This document shows positions 11,801-26,800 of a DNA stretch of 64,000 nucleotides, piece by piece. The DNA lies in NCBI GenBank assembly GCA_944739405.2, contig OX123193.2:11292331-11356330 (forward strand), written 5' to 3'. The number at the start of each line of letters is the position of its first letter. The stretch's first letter is position 1. This DNA is from Euclidia mi (taxonomy: Eukaryota; Arthropoda; Insecta; Lepidoptera; Erebidae). The notes under the pieces were generated by a model that did no database searches, was not told where the DNA came from, and was given only the letters and a program-made list of their open reading frames with translations. The position numbers and the translations under genes were made by a program.

Positions 11801-14800
11801 AGTTGAGGCACCCTAGTAACTGGTTTTGTATACGAGGGTCAATGTGCGTGTAAAGTAGCACTGGAAGAGACGATGCCTTGCTAAGCGATTCTCGCCCTTA
11901 TGGTGTTCTAGCGGGAAGTTGTTCGACTGTACATACATTTTTGTAGGTTGCGCCATTCAACGTGATTCCGGAGCTGCTACAAATTAGCGGCGAGAGCTAT
12001 AAATTATATCACTAAGGCCCACTTGCGTAACGTTTGATTTAAGTCACTCCTTAATTTAAATGTGTTGAACAGAATTAACAGCATAAAATAATCTAAGTTA
12101 AAAGTATTTAGCGTCCTCTTGCACAACGACAACAACACTTAGGCCCACTTGCGTAACGTTTGATTTAAGTCACTCCTTAATTTAAATTCGTTGAACAGAA
12201 TTAACAGCATAAAAAAATTTAAGTTAAAAGTATTTAGCGTCCTCTTGCACAACGACAACAACGCTTACATTTAGTTAAACATTTTATGAGGTCGGTAAAG
12301 TAGTTTCTGCGTTTTGTTTCATGGCATGAAGCCTTTTTGTTACGATATTAACGATGTTATGCGTATGGTTTCGCATAAAACCTTAGACTATATATACTTT
12401 GTGCATAAAACAAAACGCATTGTCGTCGCCTAGCAACGAAATGACAATTGACAAATAATAACTAGAAACTTTTGAGCGTTAACCCTAGAACCCTACATGG
12501 GGTGCAGGTGCGCCCCACACCGATTTGTTTTCTAAATATCTCAATTTCTTTAATATCCACGAATTTGCGCGTCGGAGTATTTTAGTTTGGTGTCAACCGC
12601 TCGCGTTACGTCAATACCGTGACGAGGGACCGCGTTGTGTGGTCGACTGTATAAGTGCTGTGGGGTACGCCAGTACCCCAGTGTAGTAAAATCGTAAGAT
12701 TATTTATTTATTACGATTGATGCATTTATATGTAATAAGGCAAGTGTGGAAGGGACAGGACGAAGGGGAAGACCTAGGCGGACGTTCTCTGACCAGATTG
12801 GAGACATCCTAAAAACAGGACAGGTTAGAAGCACCCTGAACAGAAGAGCATGCATGAGGAATCTGATGGGAGTGAATAAAGCAAGAGATATATGTCAAGA
12901 TCGTTGCAAGTGGCGCTCCGTAGTCTCTGCCTACCCCTCCGGGAAACAGGCGTGAGTCTATGTATGTATGTATGTATATGTAATAAGTTATTAAATTTGA
13001 TTATTTATTAAAACAATAGTCTTATATGAATTAAATACAGATATTTTTAGATATTATGAAGGTAAAATTCAATGAAGTTTATTTATTTTGTTTCGGATGG
13101 CTGTCAGAGGTTTGAATAACGAAGAAATAAGCTCTATTCTAGACCACAAATCTTGCGAGGAAGAAATATAAGTTGGGACCAGTTGTAATTCCTGGGTTCT
13201 TTACAAGTGTTCAAGATCAAATAATAAGCCAAATATAAAGTTTCAGCAGACAGTTTTGAAATTAGGTTTGGAACTGATACATGAACATTTGGAGGACCGT
13301 CACCGGATGCCAACTTAGTCCATTGCAGTGATCCTCAAAAAAAGACCAAATCCTACAAGCGCTGTTGCTCAAACTACATTTAACTTTGTGTAATAAGGCT
13401 GATTTGTGATCTCAAGTTACCGATTATGTTTAATAAAACGTATTTTCATGAATTGTTTTTTTTATTTTAAGGATTACAGACATTTTAGTATGGGGTGTTC
13501 CAGCACCCCAGTGTAGGAATAACATGTGCGCCAAATAGTGTAGGATTCTAGGGTTAACAATAACACAAGTAGGTAATTGTTATCAGTTATATCATCATCA
13601 TCATCATGTCAGCCTAGGGACGTCCACTGCTGGACATAGGCCTCCCCCTGCTGCGGCGTCCGGTCCAGCTATATAATTATAGATAAATCTCGTCGCTAAT
13701 GATAAGATGCCAACATCAGTGTGACAGTTCTTAAATGAAATTAGCCACTAAACAGCCGATTTTCGGTAATTAATTTTGACAGTTCTTAAATCTTATTACT
13801 CGACAAATTTTTCGTTGTGCAAGACGCTAGTGGTGTTTAATATTTTTTTTCTCGTTAAAGACATCTTATTTCAATTTAAGAATCGTTGTGCAAGTGGGCC
13901 TTAGATTTATAGTCCATTCACAGTTATTTTACCTCTAGCTGTTAGATTGGCCAACCTGGGCGTTGTGTTGCTATATTTGGTATATAATACTCCCATTTTA
14001 AATATACATTATTGCTAAAAATGTACTTATTTTTTTATTGCCTAAGCGATCGTATAAATATTTGGAAGTAATGTTTGTAACAAAACCTCTTGATATTGGC
14101 ATTGCTATATGCAAGTACATTTATTTTCTTACGAAATAACTAATTTCCTATGAAGTTAAGTAGTTATAATAAAAATGTTGTCTATTTAATATATAAAGGT
14201 AAACGCATCATAATTACGCCAACGTGAGGTTCTAATAATCAAATACAAAAACTGCAAATTTAATTTTCATATTTATTTTGAATAAGAATGATGTGGGTGT
14301 AAAATTACACCTCTGCCTACCCCTGCATGGAAACAGGCGTGAGTCTATAAGAATGATCCATGTGGACTGCCAATGTTATGATGATTCGTAACTGCTGTCA
14401 TATTCTGTATCAGACTCAGAATTTAATTCTATTATGAACCTGTCCATTTCAGCATCCGTAGACCCATCTGTTTCACGAAGCTTGTCTTCAATGTGGCGCT
14501 CATGTTTGCATTGTTTTTGTCAGTCTTCTGCAGTGATAGATTGAAAAGCTTCTTCAGCTAAATTCACAATGTTGGTTACCTCTTGTCCTATATTTTTGCT
14601 TGAGACTCGCCTTTTAATGAGACTCCACATAAGTTCAGTTGCGTTTAGTTCGCAGTGGTATGGCGGTAATCTTACCACTTTGAGGCCATGAGCTTCAAGC
14701 ATTTGAATTTTTGAAGCATTTCCACTAATATTGGGTAAAATGTTATGCACGGGTAACCCTATTTTACATTCCTGTCATCACAGAGTACAATTCCAACATA

Positions 14801-17800
14801 AAGAAAATAAACACAGACATCTGTCAGAGGTAAAATAACTGTGAACGGACTGTAGTTAAACATTTTATGAGGTCGGTTAAGTAGTTTCTACGTTTTGTTT
14901 CATGGCATGAAGCCTTTTTGTTACGATTTTAACGATGTTATGCGTATGGTTTCGCATAAAACCTTAGACTATATATACTTTGAGCATAAAACAAAACGCA
15001 TTGTCGTCGCCTAGCAACGAAATGACAATTGACAAATAATAACTAGAAACTTTTGAGCATTAACCCTAGAACCCTACATGGGGTGCAGGTGCACCCCACA
15101 CCGATTTGTTTTCTAAATATCTCAATTTCTTTAATATCCACGAATTCACGCGTCGGAGTATTTTAGTTTGGTGTCAACCGCTCGCGTTACGCCAATACCG
15201 TGACGAGGGACCGCGTTGTGTGGTCGCCTGTATAAGTGCTGTGGGGTACGCCAGTACCCCAGTGTAGTAAAATCGTAAGATTATTAATTTATTACGATTG
15301 ATGCATTTATATGTAATAATTTATTAATATTGATTATTTATTAAAACAATAGTCTTATATGAATTAAATACAGATATTTTTAGATATTATGAAGGTAAAA
15401 TTCAATGAAGTTTATTTATTTTGTTTCGGATAGCTGTCAGAGGTTTGAATTACGAAGAAATAAGCTCTATTCTAGACCACAAATCTGGCGAGGAAGAAAT
15501 AGAAGTTGGGACCAGTTGTAATTCCTGGGTTCTTTACAAGTGTTCAAGATCAAATAATAAGCCAAATATAAAGTTTCAGCAGCCAGTTTTGAAATTAGGT
15601 TTGGAACTGATACATGAACATTTGGAGGACCGTCACCGGATGTATTTTCATGAATGGTTTTTTTTTTTATTTTAAGGATTACAGTCATTTTAGTATGGGG
15701 TGTTCCAGCACCCCAGTGTCGGAATAACATGTGCGTCAAATAGTGTAGGATTCTAGGGTTAACAATAACACAAGTAGGTACATTGTTATCTTATATCATC
15801 ATCATCATCATGTCAGCCTAGGGACGTCCACTGCTGGACATAGGCCTCCCCCTGCTGCGTCGTCCGGTCCAGTTATATAATTATAGATAATATTCGTCGC
15901 TAATGACATAAGCCAACATCAGTGTGACAGTTCTTAAATGAAATTAGCCACTAAACAGCCGATTTTCGGTATTTAATATTGACAGTTCTTAAATCATATT
16001 ACTCGACAAATTTTTCGTTGTGCAAGACGCTAGTGGTGTTTAATATTTTTTTCTCGTTAGATACATCTTAATTTAATTTAAGAATCGTTGTGCAAGTGGG
16101 CCTAAGTAAGTTAGATGCTTTAATGTTTAAGGACACTTCGCGCGCAGCTCCGACCTTGTTAGGCATTTTACTCCCTTAGGATTGGAATTTCCAAAATCCT
16201 CTCTTAGTGCTTCCCTACAATCCCCGAGGAAAATACATGTCAAATGACAGCTTCTTACGGCCAGTAGTATCGGCTGTGCCTGGTCTGTCAGTCAGTCGGT
16301 CACAAGAATTTTATATTTAAAGACATTCATATTACATGGTAGTGAGTGTTGGGTATGGAAGAAAAAGCATGAAAGCAGAATTAAGGCAGTGGAGATGCGA
16401 TCACTGCGTAGTATGTGTGGGTTGAGACTGATTGATAGAATTCCGAATGCAGTAATACGAGAGCGATGTGGCCTGAAAGGAATGCTGAGATGGTTTGGAC
16501 ACGTGGAGCGAACGAGTGAAGACAGAGTGACTCACTAAATATATAAGGCAAACGTGTATGAGCAAGCCGGTCGCGGCCGACCTTGTAGGACATTCGTCGA
16601 CCAAATTGGTGACGTTCTGAAAAACGGCAAGGTCCGAAGCAGCCGGAAACGGCGAGCATGTATGAAAAGAGTAATGAATGTAGAGGAAGCGCATGTGGTG
16701 TGTAAGGATAGAAGCAAGTGGCGTTCCGTTGTCTCTGCCTACCCCGATGGGATAAAGGCGTGAGTATATGTATGTGTAAAGACATACCTATATTTTTTCT
16801 GCATTTTGCTTATTTACAACACATATTCAAATCAAAACCTTATTCTAGATGATGCCGGCTTTTCCTAGCTAAATGACCTCTTGAGAAGAACAGCCGACAC
16901 AAACTTAGAGAAAAGGGATTATTGCTGTAATTTAATTCTCTTTTATCTTTTCGTATCCTTTTAAAGTCCAGTCAATAAGGGTTTAGGACGCGAGTACAAT
17001 GCATATACTATACGTAGATAGTACGATATCTTCTGCCACTTATAACAAGAAGAGAAATGCTAAAATTATGTCTTACCTAAAAGGTTCTTCACGACTCCTT
17101 CATCCCCATTCTTGATACCATACAGCAGGAGAGAAGAGAACACATTATCAGTGACTTCGTCCAGCTTCTTCGGCGATTGAATGTTCAGGCTGGTAGCTAG
17201 AGCTTCTTTCAGAGTTTGGTCCTGGAATTACAAAAGTTGATGACTACAAGTCCAATATATGGTGATGTTATTTGAAGAAACAATACAACGCCCGCTAGCT
17301 ACGTGAATCGTGTATCGCGTGGGACTTACCGCCGGATTCAATAAATGATCTACCCTTGGACTTGGAGATTAGATAATACATGCATGTTTGATATAAGGAC
17401 CATACAAAATATGTCAAATATTTTCCTCTAATCTCCACAGCCATGGATAGATGGTAAATTTGGACCGGCCGTCAACAAACATTGAAGCTACGGATACTAG
17501 ACTGCACACTACTCCCTGGCTCTGAAGAGCCATTTGTGTTTTTTTAGCCACGTGCAGCTGCAGACATAACTATTTGATTTTTTTGTTTTAAAAAACAACG
17601 CCCGCACTAGGAATAAATCCTCGGTCACGGGGGACTTTACAAACATACAAGTAACGGACACAAATTACATTATAAAAGCGTAGTGGACATAAATTATACT
17701 ACTGCGTGTCCATGCAATCTGTGTAAATGGATGAACTGTCTTATACTTACTGGAAGTGTACTAAAAGCGTTCTGTAAGAATAACAACTTGGTTTAAAAAT

Positions 17801-20800
17801 CTAAGAGCGAGTGTGTGGGTGAATAAGTAATAGGATAGGAGGTACCATGACTGTATGAAATGTAAGTCTATGTATTTCTCCAAGTAGGGAGATGTGTATC
17901 GACCGAAAGAGGGAAAATCCCCAATTCAAATAAAGATTTAAAAAAAAGAGGGAAGAATATATGCCGGCAGCTCACCTGGAAGGACATCGAAGTCATATTC
18001 GTCAGCTCTCCCCTGATGTTCTGAGTCATCATCTGTAAATGTCAATATGATATATAGCATTTGTAAGTAAGGAGGCACGGGGCAAGCGGTAATTAACAAT
18101 TTAATACGCCCTTAACTTCGAAAAGTCAGTGGTGCGCGCCGTGGATTCGAACCCGATACCCTCTGCATAGCAGTCTGTTGGTATATCCGCTAGGTACTGT
18201 ACCAGTGTTACTTTTTTTTTTTTTTTTTTATTTATTTGGTGTTACGCACATATAAATCAGAATATTTTTGGCGTCGTAATAATTTCATTCCAATCTCTTC
18301 TTATGTTATTATAGTAGGTACCTGGATAATCAACCTTAGCTCGCTATTTTTTTGAGTAAATCGTGTCTTCTAAAAATAAATCCTACCTAGATCGATTTAT
18401 CGACGCCGAATCCACCGCATTCGAAATTTCATGAATATCGTTGGAGCCATTTTTGAGATTCATAATACATATATACAAGAATTGCTCGTTTAAAGGTATA
18501 AGATATATTGAACTCACGTCAGTCTTCTCTTGGTAGCTGAGTTCTGTCTTGGTCAGCACGTAGGACAGCTTGGTGAGGGCTGCTTCAGGAGTCATGTCAA
18601 AGCCGGATATAACGCCAGCCTTCGCGATAGCCTGTTGAAGAAACAAATAAGGTTGTAAAATTGACGACTATTTCTTTCCAATTTTCTTAAACCTGAAAGT
18701 AAATTTTCAGAAGGTGTGGACGCAAGGGTGCTTCGACTTCTCAATCCCCTCCTGTGCCGGTACGCAGCGGCGTCAGTGAATTATTACTTTTAAATAAAGG
18801 AATAAGCCCAACTGGACTCCAATTAAATACACTGCACTGTTAGCCAGAGCCTAAAGATATTTTGGTTTTTGACAGTCTGGAATCATACTTGGAAATCCCT
18901 AACACTACAAGGGCTGTAGCCAAATGGCATCGATTATCGCTAAGTGCTAAAATGTATGGAACTGACATAGGCTTTCGAGCCTTTCGACATGTCACGTGGT
19001 CAACGAAGAATTAATTCCCTTATGTTGCCATGGCAACCAAGCGTTAGCGAAAGTAGAAATCAGAAGCAAATGCTGATTAGCTAGGTCCTCAGGCATTGTA
19101 GACAAGTGGCATTCGATTAGCGAAATCGCTATTGCTAAGTGCAAAAATGAATGTAACTGACACAGGCTTCCGATATGTCACGTGGTCGACGAAGAAGGAA
19201 TTGCTTATGTTACCATGGTAACCAATCGATAGCGATAGTAGAAATAAGAAGCAAATGCCACTTGTAGCCACACATAGAGGCGCATTTCCTATGGGCGCTC
19301 TGAAGACAAACTTTCTGCGACCCAAATTGCCGCTTGGCGGCGTGGCAGTCGCACTGTGACAGCTGTCTCTACGAGAGCAAGAGAAACGCACGTTCCTCCT
19401 GTGTATCTTACAAGAGCAAGAGAGACTGAGAACGACGCCAGCGCCGCCACGGCGCCAACTACGAACTAAACTAGAGACAGTCCCCACTTGGAATCGGCAC
19501 ACGACTGTATTCATTGTCTAGGCCTTCTGATGCCCTTGGGTCAGTAATTATGCGGACAATGTCTTCATCCCACAAAACCCAAAGCCAGGTACACATTATG
19601 CCGCATTTTGGGTATTACGTCCGTTATCGGTTTGAGTGCGTTTGTAATATTTTTAGCGCCTAGATAGAGAGTTATCACATACTTTTATTAGGGGTTATCG
19701 TCGACCAATATCGGCAAGAGGTCATTGTGTAAGGAAACTACCATTATATGGGTGAGCGTATACTTTTCGACACGAAAATTGCATAATTCTTGATATACTT
19801 ATATGGATGTGATTCATCCGAATAGAATTAGAAAAATATATCTTTAAACTACTTTCTAGTATTATCGACGATATGATAAGATTAATATAAGTATTATAAT
19901 AGACTTTTTTTAGGACATTTTCATTAATAAGAAGTAAGAAGAAAACTTAGGTTCCATACAACTACATTGGAAAAGAAACTTTAGAGGATCGCTTGCAATC
20001 TTCTGAAGTGCTTTTGTGTGAATATGATTGTAGAAATATGGATTTGTCTTGTGCGCCATCTGCTCAGCGTCGTATTGGAAATCGCCTCAAGCACCCTGTT
20101 ACCGCAAACTTACAAGAGGCAAGAGGCAGAGAAGGGCCGATACGCATAGGCGTACCTATATAGGAGGGTGGCCGGGTGGACAGTGCCCACCCCAAAACTT
20201 TGGTTACCGTTTTGAAATTCTGGGCAGGTAACCTAAAGAAACTTCACACCATTGTTTTATGAACACCCAGGCCCACCTTGAAAAATAACTCTAGATACGT
20301 GAAAGGCGATACGTTAACCGTCCCCCAAAATTAATTTCTAGGTACAGGTACAGCATTGGGCTAGTAGAAAGATACTATTTTAAAGCAAAACTAAAATCAA
20401 CTATGTAATTAATGGCTATAACAAATTGCCAATACATTTCCAAAGAATCATTAAAAATCACTACCAGAAGACCCTAATTAGAAAAGCCACTTACCTGTCC
20501 AGTAGCATACAAAGCAGCGACGGAACCACTGGTGCACTGCGTGATGTTGACTATAATGACGCCGCGCTTCACCGCCTGCTCAATGGCTTCGACGATGTCG
20601 TGGCGGGAAGCGGGAATGTTGCCCGCGCCGTACGTTTCGATCACCAAACCTGACGAGCAAATAATAAAGGTATTTAGATATCTTGCATGTTTTGAAATTC
20701 ATATCTTGCATGTTTCAAGATTTATGTATTGCATGTGTTTTATGAATTATAGATTTATAGAAAGATTAATATAATATCTTGCATGTTTTAAAATTACCGT

Positions 20801-23800
20801 TGCCGATGCCGTTTGTCGGGCATATTAAGACCTCACACATGCCCAGCGTCCGGACGATGAAATCGGCCTTAACGATTCGTCACGGTAATCACGTCTGCTG
20901 ATATAAAACGTCCCTGACAAGTGAGTTATACTTTTCTTTCATACTACATAATGCTTTGCAGTAACCGAGCTATAATTAATATTTACTAATCTAGTGTGAC
21001 ATTGTTTTCGACCCCTCCGAAATCGCATAACCGATTTTTATAAAGCTATAATTTTTATATAGGTCTAAGAATATGTCGTGGACCAAATATTGGGTGAAAC
21101 CTATATTTTTATTTCTTTGTGATTTGGTATAAAAAATTATATGGCAAAACTACGTTAGATTGTACCTATAATATTAATAGTTTAAAAGCCCTCTGCAAGC
21201 CGTTCTGGAATAATTTAGAGGCAAAAAATATAATATGGTAGATGCTATAGACCCAGGTTATTATTATTTATTGTTCTTCAGCATGGTCTGATAACAATTT
21301 AAACCCGATAACATCTGCGAGAGCAACAATTTTACTACGATTTCTTCAATTACATCGCTTATCAAAAGGCTATTCATTACATCGATCTAATATCACTTTA
21401 AGACTGCCTCATTGGTCTCGCGGCATAAATATGCGCGTGGGAATGGGAGGTCTCGAGTTCCATTCCCGGGTCGGGCAAAATGTTATTGGGTTTTTCCGGT
21501 AGGAAATTCTCAGTAGCAGCACGGAGTCTGGTAATGTGCCCGGTACGGCAATAGGCTCGCCCCCTATTACGTGGGACCTAAAAATTCCTGGCGAAATGTG
21601 GGTGTATATTACCTCCTCTGCCTACCCCTTCGGGGATACAGGCGTGAGTCTATAAATAAAAAAAATATATATCACTTTAATAACTATAAAAAGAGACATT
21701 TTTTTTCTGTATTGTCTTTCTAATTGGTTTCCGTATGATAGTTCACTCTGTCGGCCCTGGTCAAAGTTGATTTACGAGATACTAGCGGAACGGAATTTTA
21801 TGTAGGGTTTCGTTGGGATTTGTAAGCAAAAATAAATTAATTTCTAGTAAGTGCTTGTATACGGGCGGCGAAAGGCATAAGTCCAACAGTGGACGTCTCT
21901 AGGCTGAGATGAACATGTTAACATGGTCACAAGATCTCAAGAAAACTGTCAAACCATGTGCAATATCGGATATCATGGTTTAGTTCAAAATTTGATTCAT
22001 GGATTTGATAGGAGATCAATAGCCATATTCTTGGATGAAAATAACCTGTACGAAGAACATAAGACAGAACATAAGACATATTTTATCATTTTTTTTTTAA
22101 TGAATCCGTAAAAGCATTTCAAATAAAACACAGAGTAAGACGCATTTACAATATTGGATATGAATTATATATTTTTATCTCACCTTGAATCGGCGGCTGA
22201 AGCGCCGACTTCACGGCATCCGGCCCAATACTGGGGAACATCCTGAGCAAGCCCACGTGCTTGGACATCTTGGCGTGCACCTGGAACTTCTCGATCACGC
22301 TGGGCTTAAAGATGGCGGCCTTGTTCACCTCCATCTCCAGACCCACCTTGACAATAGGCTCGGCGTTCGGAGAGTTGAAGGCGAAGAGGTTGTTCACGGA
22401 GATTTTACGGGTACTGGATAATAGATGGAAAATTATAGACTCGGATACTTTAGTACATAGGGAGACTAGGTCAACCAGAGCTGGAGGTTGTGTGCCATAT
22501 AAAATGGCTGCATCTCTCGAAATACCACCCCCTGCTCTAGCCCGAAGATTGAATTCTGTTAAGCATTCAAGAACGACGGTGGTTTGTTACAACTATGTGT
22601 TTATTAGTGTCTAAAATTTTCCAATAATCCTCGATGAATACGGTAAAGTATAAACGTTATTCTGAGCCTAATTTTGCTTTTATAGCAACTATCGTTTTAC
22701 TTGCTATTGGTTTACATACACACATACATACATATCGTCACGCCTTTTATCCCCGAAGGGGTAGGCAGAGGTGTATTTCTACACCCACTTTTCACCGGAT
22801 ATACTTTAGTCCCACGTAATAAGGGGCGAGCCTATTGCCGTACCGGACACATTTCCAGACTCCGTGCTGCTACTGAGAATTTCGTGACAGAAAAACCCAA
22901 TAACACTGCCCGGCCCAGGAATCGAACCCGGGACCTCCCGATCCCACGCGCACATTTATGCCGCTAGACCAACGAGGCAGTCGTATAGGGTTTGATGTCG
23001 AGTTTTCCGTCTCTACGCAAAGATGGTATTTGCATCGTGTTATCCCTTAGTCGCCTCTTACGACACCCACGGGAAGATAAGGGGTGGTGACACTTGTATT
23101 CTATGCAGTCAACCACACGGCTTAAACCTGCTATAGGTTTGTGCTCACAAAATATCATTGCCGGATAATGCCTTATTGGTTTGTCCAATGAAAATTAATA
23201 TCATATCATTCGGCGTAACTAGTTACATCTAGCAAACTCCAAAACGTATACAATTAAATCTGACTCAGACGTAAAGGAAAACTAAGACGTCAAGTCTACG
23301 AAGAGAAATGATACGTCACAATAGGGTTATTTCCAACTAGTCAAATCAAGCACTTTTAATGAAATGTCAAAAACGACCATTGCCAAGGGTTTTGTATGAA
23401 ATATGACGTAGTGACGTCATAGTATTTTACTGTCAAGTAGAATACTTATTATCAATAAATTGACGATACATACATACATAGAATCACGCCTGTTTCCCGG
23501 AGGGGTAGGCAGAGACTACGGAACGCCATTTGCAACGATCCTGACATACATCTCTTGCTTCATACACTCCCATCAAGTTTCTCATGCATGCTCTTCTGTT
23601 TAGGGTACGTCTGACCTGTCCTTTTTTAGGATGTCTCCAATTTGGTCAGAGAACGTCCGCCTAGGTCTTCCCCTTCGTCCTGTCCCATTCACACTTGCCT
23701 TATATATCTTCTTTGTCAGTCTTTCGTCATCCATCCTCTCCATGTGCCCAAACTATCTTAACATGCCTTTCTCGATGCTTTTTAACATAAATTGATGAAT

Positions 23801-26800
23801 GAAACTACTATTATTTTGACATGCTTCACTAGATAAAAATACTTGTATAATTTATTTCACTTGCAAGAAATTTCCCTATTCTCTAAGAGCACATAAACAA
23901 AACACTCAAGACACAATGAGTTCATACGGTCGCAAAGCGTCGCTTCCTGTTATTATATGCTTAACTATGACTGACAAATTGTTCAGTCCTGCTATGATTT
24001 TTGTCTATATTATTTAATTAGCAGTTGAAACATTTCCTGCTGTCCTGCGCATTTAAGTTTTGCAAGTCGATTCAGTTCTGATGACTACGCACTGCAATGA
24101 TATATTATTACTTTTAGGATTAGATTTTCGATTTAAGTTTTGCAAGACGATTTCGATTAGATGGTTCGATTCCCGGGTCGAGCAAAAGTGTTACTGGGTA
24201 TTCCGAGTTCTCAGTAACAGCACGGAGTTTGGTTATGTGCCAAGTAACGGCAATAGGTTCGCCCCCTATTACGTGGGACTTAAAAATTCGTGGCGAAATG
24301 TGCGTGTAATATTACACGTCTGTCTACCCCTTCGGGGATACAGGTGTGAGTCTATAAAAAAAAGATTAGGCCATGCTTCGGGTGAGACAGAATGTCCTCG
24401 TCAGTAATATAACAGCTTATTTTTAAATGCTTCTAAAACTGATTTCTTAAATCTGTACACAATAAGCCGTTCCTTGTGTAGAGATTTAATGGCTGTTGAC
24501 GTACCGGTTGCCTCTGAACAGATTTCCGTAGAAGAAGACGGTAACTTCAGGAATGTTGAATCCACCAGCGACGATGAGCGAAGAGACGAAGTTATCGACC
24601 CCATCACTCCTTGGCTCGAAGATAGGGATCTAAGAGGTGTAAATCATTCATTTGACAATGTGTTTTGTCAGCGAAATATAAAATTGTACCCTTTTATTTT
24701 GTTATGTAGGTACTAAAATCAGTTTTTTTTCTCTTTGCTAGTGGACAGTGCTGTCCGTGTGGTAACGGATTAAGAATACGGAATGTTACCACCCCATATC
24801 ATCCCATGGGTGTCGTAAGAGCCGACAGAGGGAGCATATTATGCAGAGAACAGCACTGTAAGAGAAGGAAAACTTGATACAAACCCTATACCAACCCGTT
24901 TGGCCAGCGTGGTATAGTAGGCCAATTCCTCCTTTCAAAGGAGAGGCCTAGTCTAGCAGTGGACTGTTAAAGGCTGATGATGAGTGGACAAAACTCAGTA
25001 TATCGGACTGGCATTATATGGTTTAGCAACTATGTTGGGTTTAAGTAAGCGCAATGTGGACTGTACAAGTGGTGGATACAGAATTTGTGTTCAAACTTGA
25101 AACAGCCTGCATGTAAATTGAAATTTAATTGAATCATACTTGTGATCCAGTGACGACGACAGCTTTACCGAGGTTCTCGAACATGAAGGAGAGAGCTGAG
25201 GCTGTGTAGCAGAGAGTGTCAGTGCCGTGGAGGACCACAAAACCATCGTACTCACCGTAGTGAGTCTGTAACAAATACTAACCGTTATGTTCTGAACAAT
25301 AAAGACCATATTGCTATATTTTTTTCTTGTACTTGACTTCGTTTTCGATTAGAGATGTTACATACAGCAAAGTTAATGACACCAGAGCGAGGCACTAGTG
25401 AAGACAATACATAGATTTTGACAGGTTGTTGAGGGAATAGAGTATTTTGTATTGAGAGGGCTCACCAAGTTTAGTTTAGTTTAGTACTTAGTGTCTTTAC
25501 TTTGCGCTCTAGCAGCGCCACCTACGCTTACCTTTGCCATAGAGCTCAGATATTTACAGACAGGCGCATTTCCTATGGGCGCTCTGAAGACAAACTTTCT
25601 GTGGCCCAAATTACCGCTTGGCGGCGTGGCAGTCGCGCTGTGACAGTTGTCTCTACGAGAGCAACAGAGACGAACGTTCCTCTTGTGTATCTTAACTACG
25701 AGAGCAAGAGAGACGAAGAACGACGCCGGCGCCGCTAACGGCGCCAACTATAAACTAAACTGGAGACAGTCTCCACTTGGAATCGGCACACGAAATCCTT
25801 AAGAACTGCGCTTCTATGTAAATCTGTCTTCATTACCTTTGCGTTATGTTATATAGCGAAAAGAGTTTGAATTTTATCAATTTATTTTCAGCGCCGTTAC
25901 AGACAAAATAATGTTCAACCATTTGTTTTTACAAACCTGTATGTCTTTAGCGATCTTGATCCAGTCAGCTTCAGTCATGTCTGACGAATCCAACAACGGG
26001 TCATACTCCAGAATGTTGTACAAAATTCTGAAGCTTGTGTCATCACACTCTGTAAAAACACAACAAAATATAATATCGGACTACGTCTATTATCGGATAC
26101 TCGAAACACAGATTCGTGATATATATATATACAGGGTGTTAAAAGACCCTTAACGAAAACTGAAACCACATATTTTACCAATCATTACGAACATTTTTTG
26201 CTTCGGCATCATACCTGGGAAATCACTGGTTCAGGAGATATTGAGGCTCAAAGTTACTATGGAAGTTTTGTAATCTGTATATATAAAATCCTTGCGTTAC
26301 TGACTGACTGACAGACAAGCTACAGCCGAAACTACTTGGCGCAAGAAGCTGAAATTTAGCATGTATGTTCCTTGGGGACCGTAAGGGTGCACTAAGACGG
26401 GATTTCCCGAAATTCCCATGGGATCGGGCAAAACGGGAAATTCGAAAATATGTGCGTGCGAAGCCGCTGGCGTCGACTAGTTAAGTACAAAATCGATGCA
26501 TTTACCCCGCTAACCTGTTCTATAGATGTCCTATGCACCCAAAGATCAGTAGGTATTTCGAAAATTGCACGCGCGTTTTTTATAGCGGCTTGAAAAAAGT
26601 GAAAACTTAAAAAAAATTTCGTTTCCCAAGTTTTATTTTTGGTTAGTATGACTTGGCATGATGTCCTAAACGCGTAGACTTCGGCTTGGTGGTGGGTCTT
26701 GTGACACCCTGTATATATCCCAAAAGACAATAAAAAGCTAACGTCAATAATAATTACTCTTGATCCTTGCTCTTGATACTTACCACTTTCAGGACTGTGT

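Larger units (their letters stand above)
12266..13905 (+). repeat. Segmental duplication, copy 1
   Basis: From AGTTAAACATTTTATGAGGT to GTTGTGCAAGTGGGCCTTA this segment is repeated at 14858-16105. Each copy contains a piggyBac-like element and a short LINE/SINE tail (TCATCATCATCATCATGTCA). Copy 1 alone has an RTE insertion. Confidence 0.88.

Noticed and set aside
16401..16785. Minus-strand frames of 97-134 codons
   Set aside because: Antisense shadows of the plus-strand RTE fragment.
22185..22614. Plus-strand frames of 78 and 117 codons
   Set aside because: They are antisense to ASPG exon 6, whose minus-strand product matches the asparaginase family and has proper splice sites.
24474..24716. 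Plus-strand frame of 80 codons rich in Glu/Asp
   Set aside because: It is the complement of ASPG exon 5.
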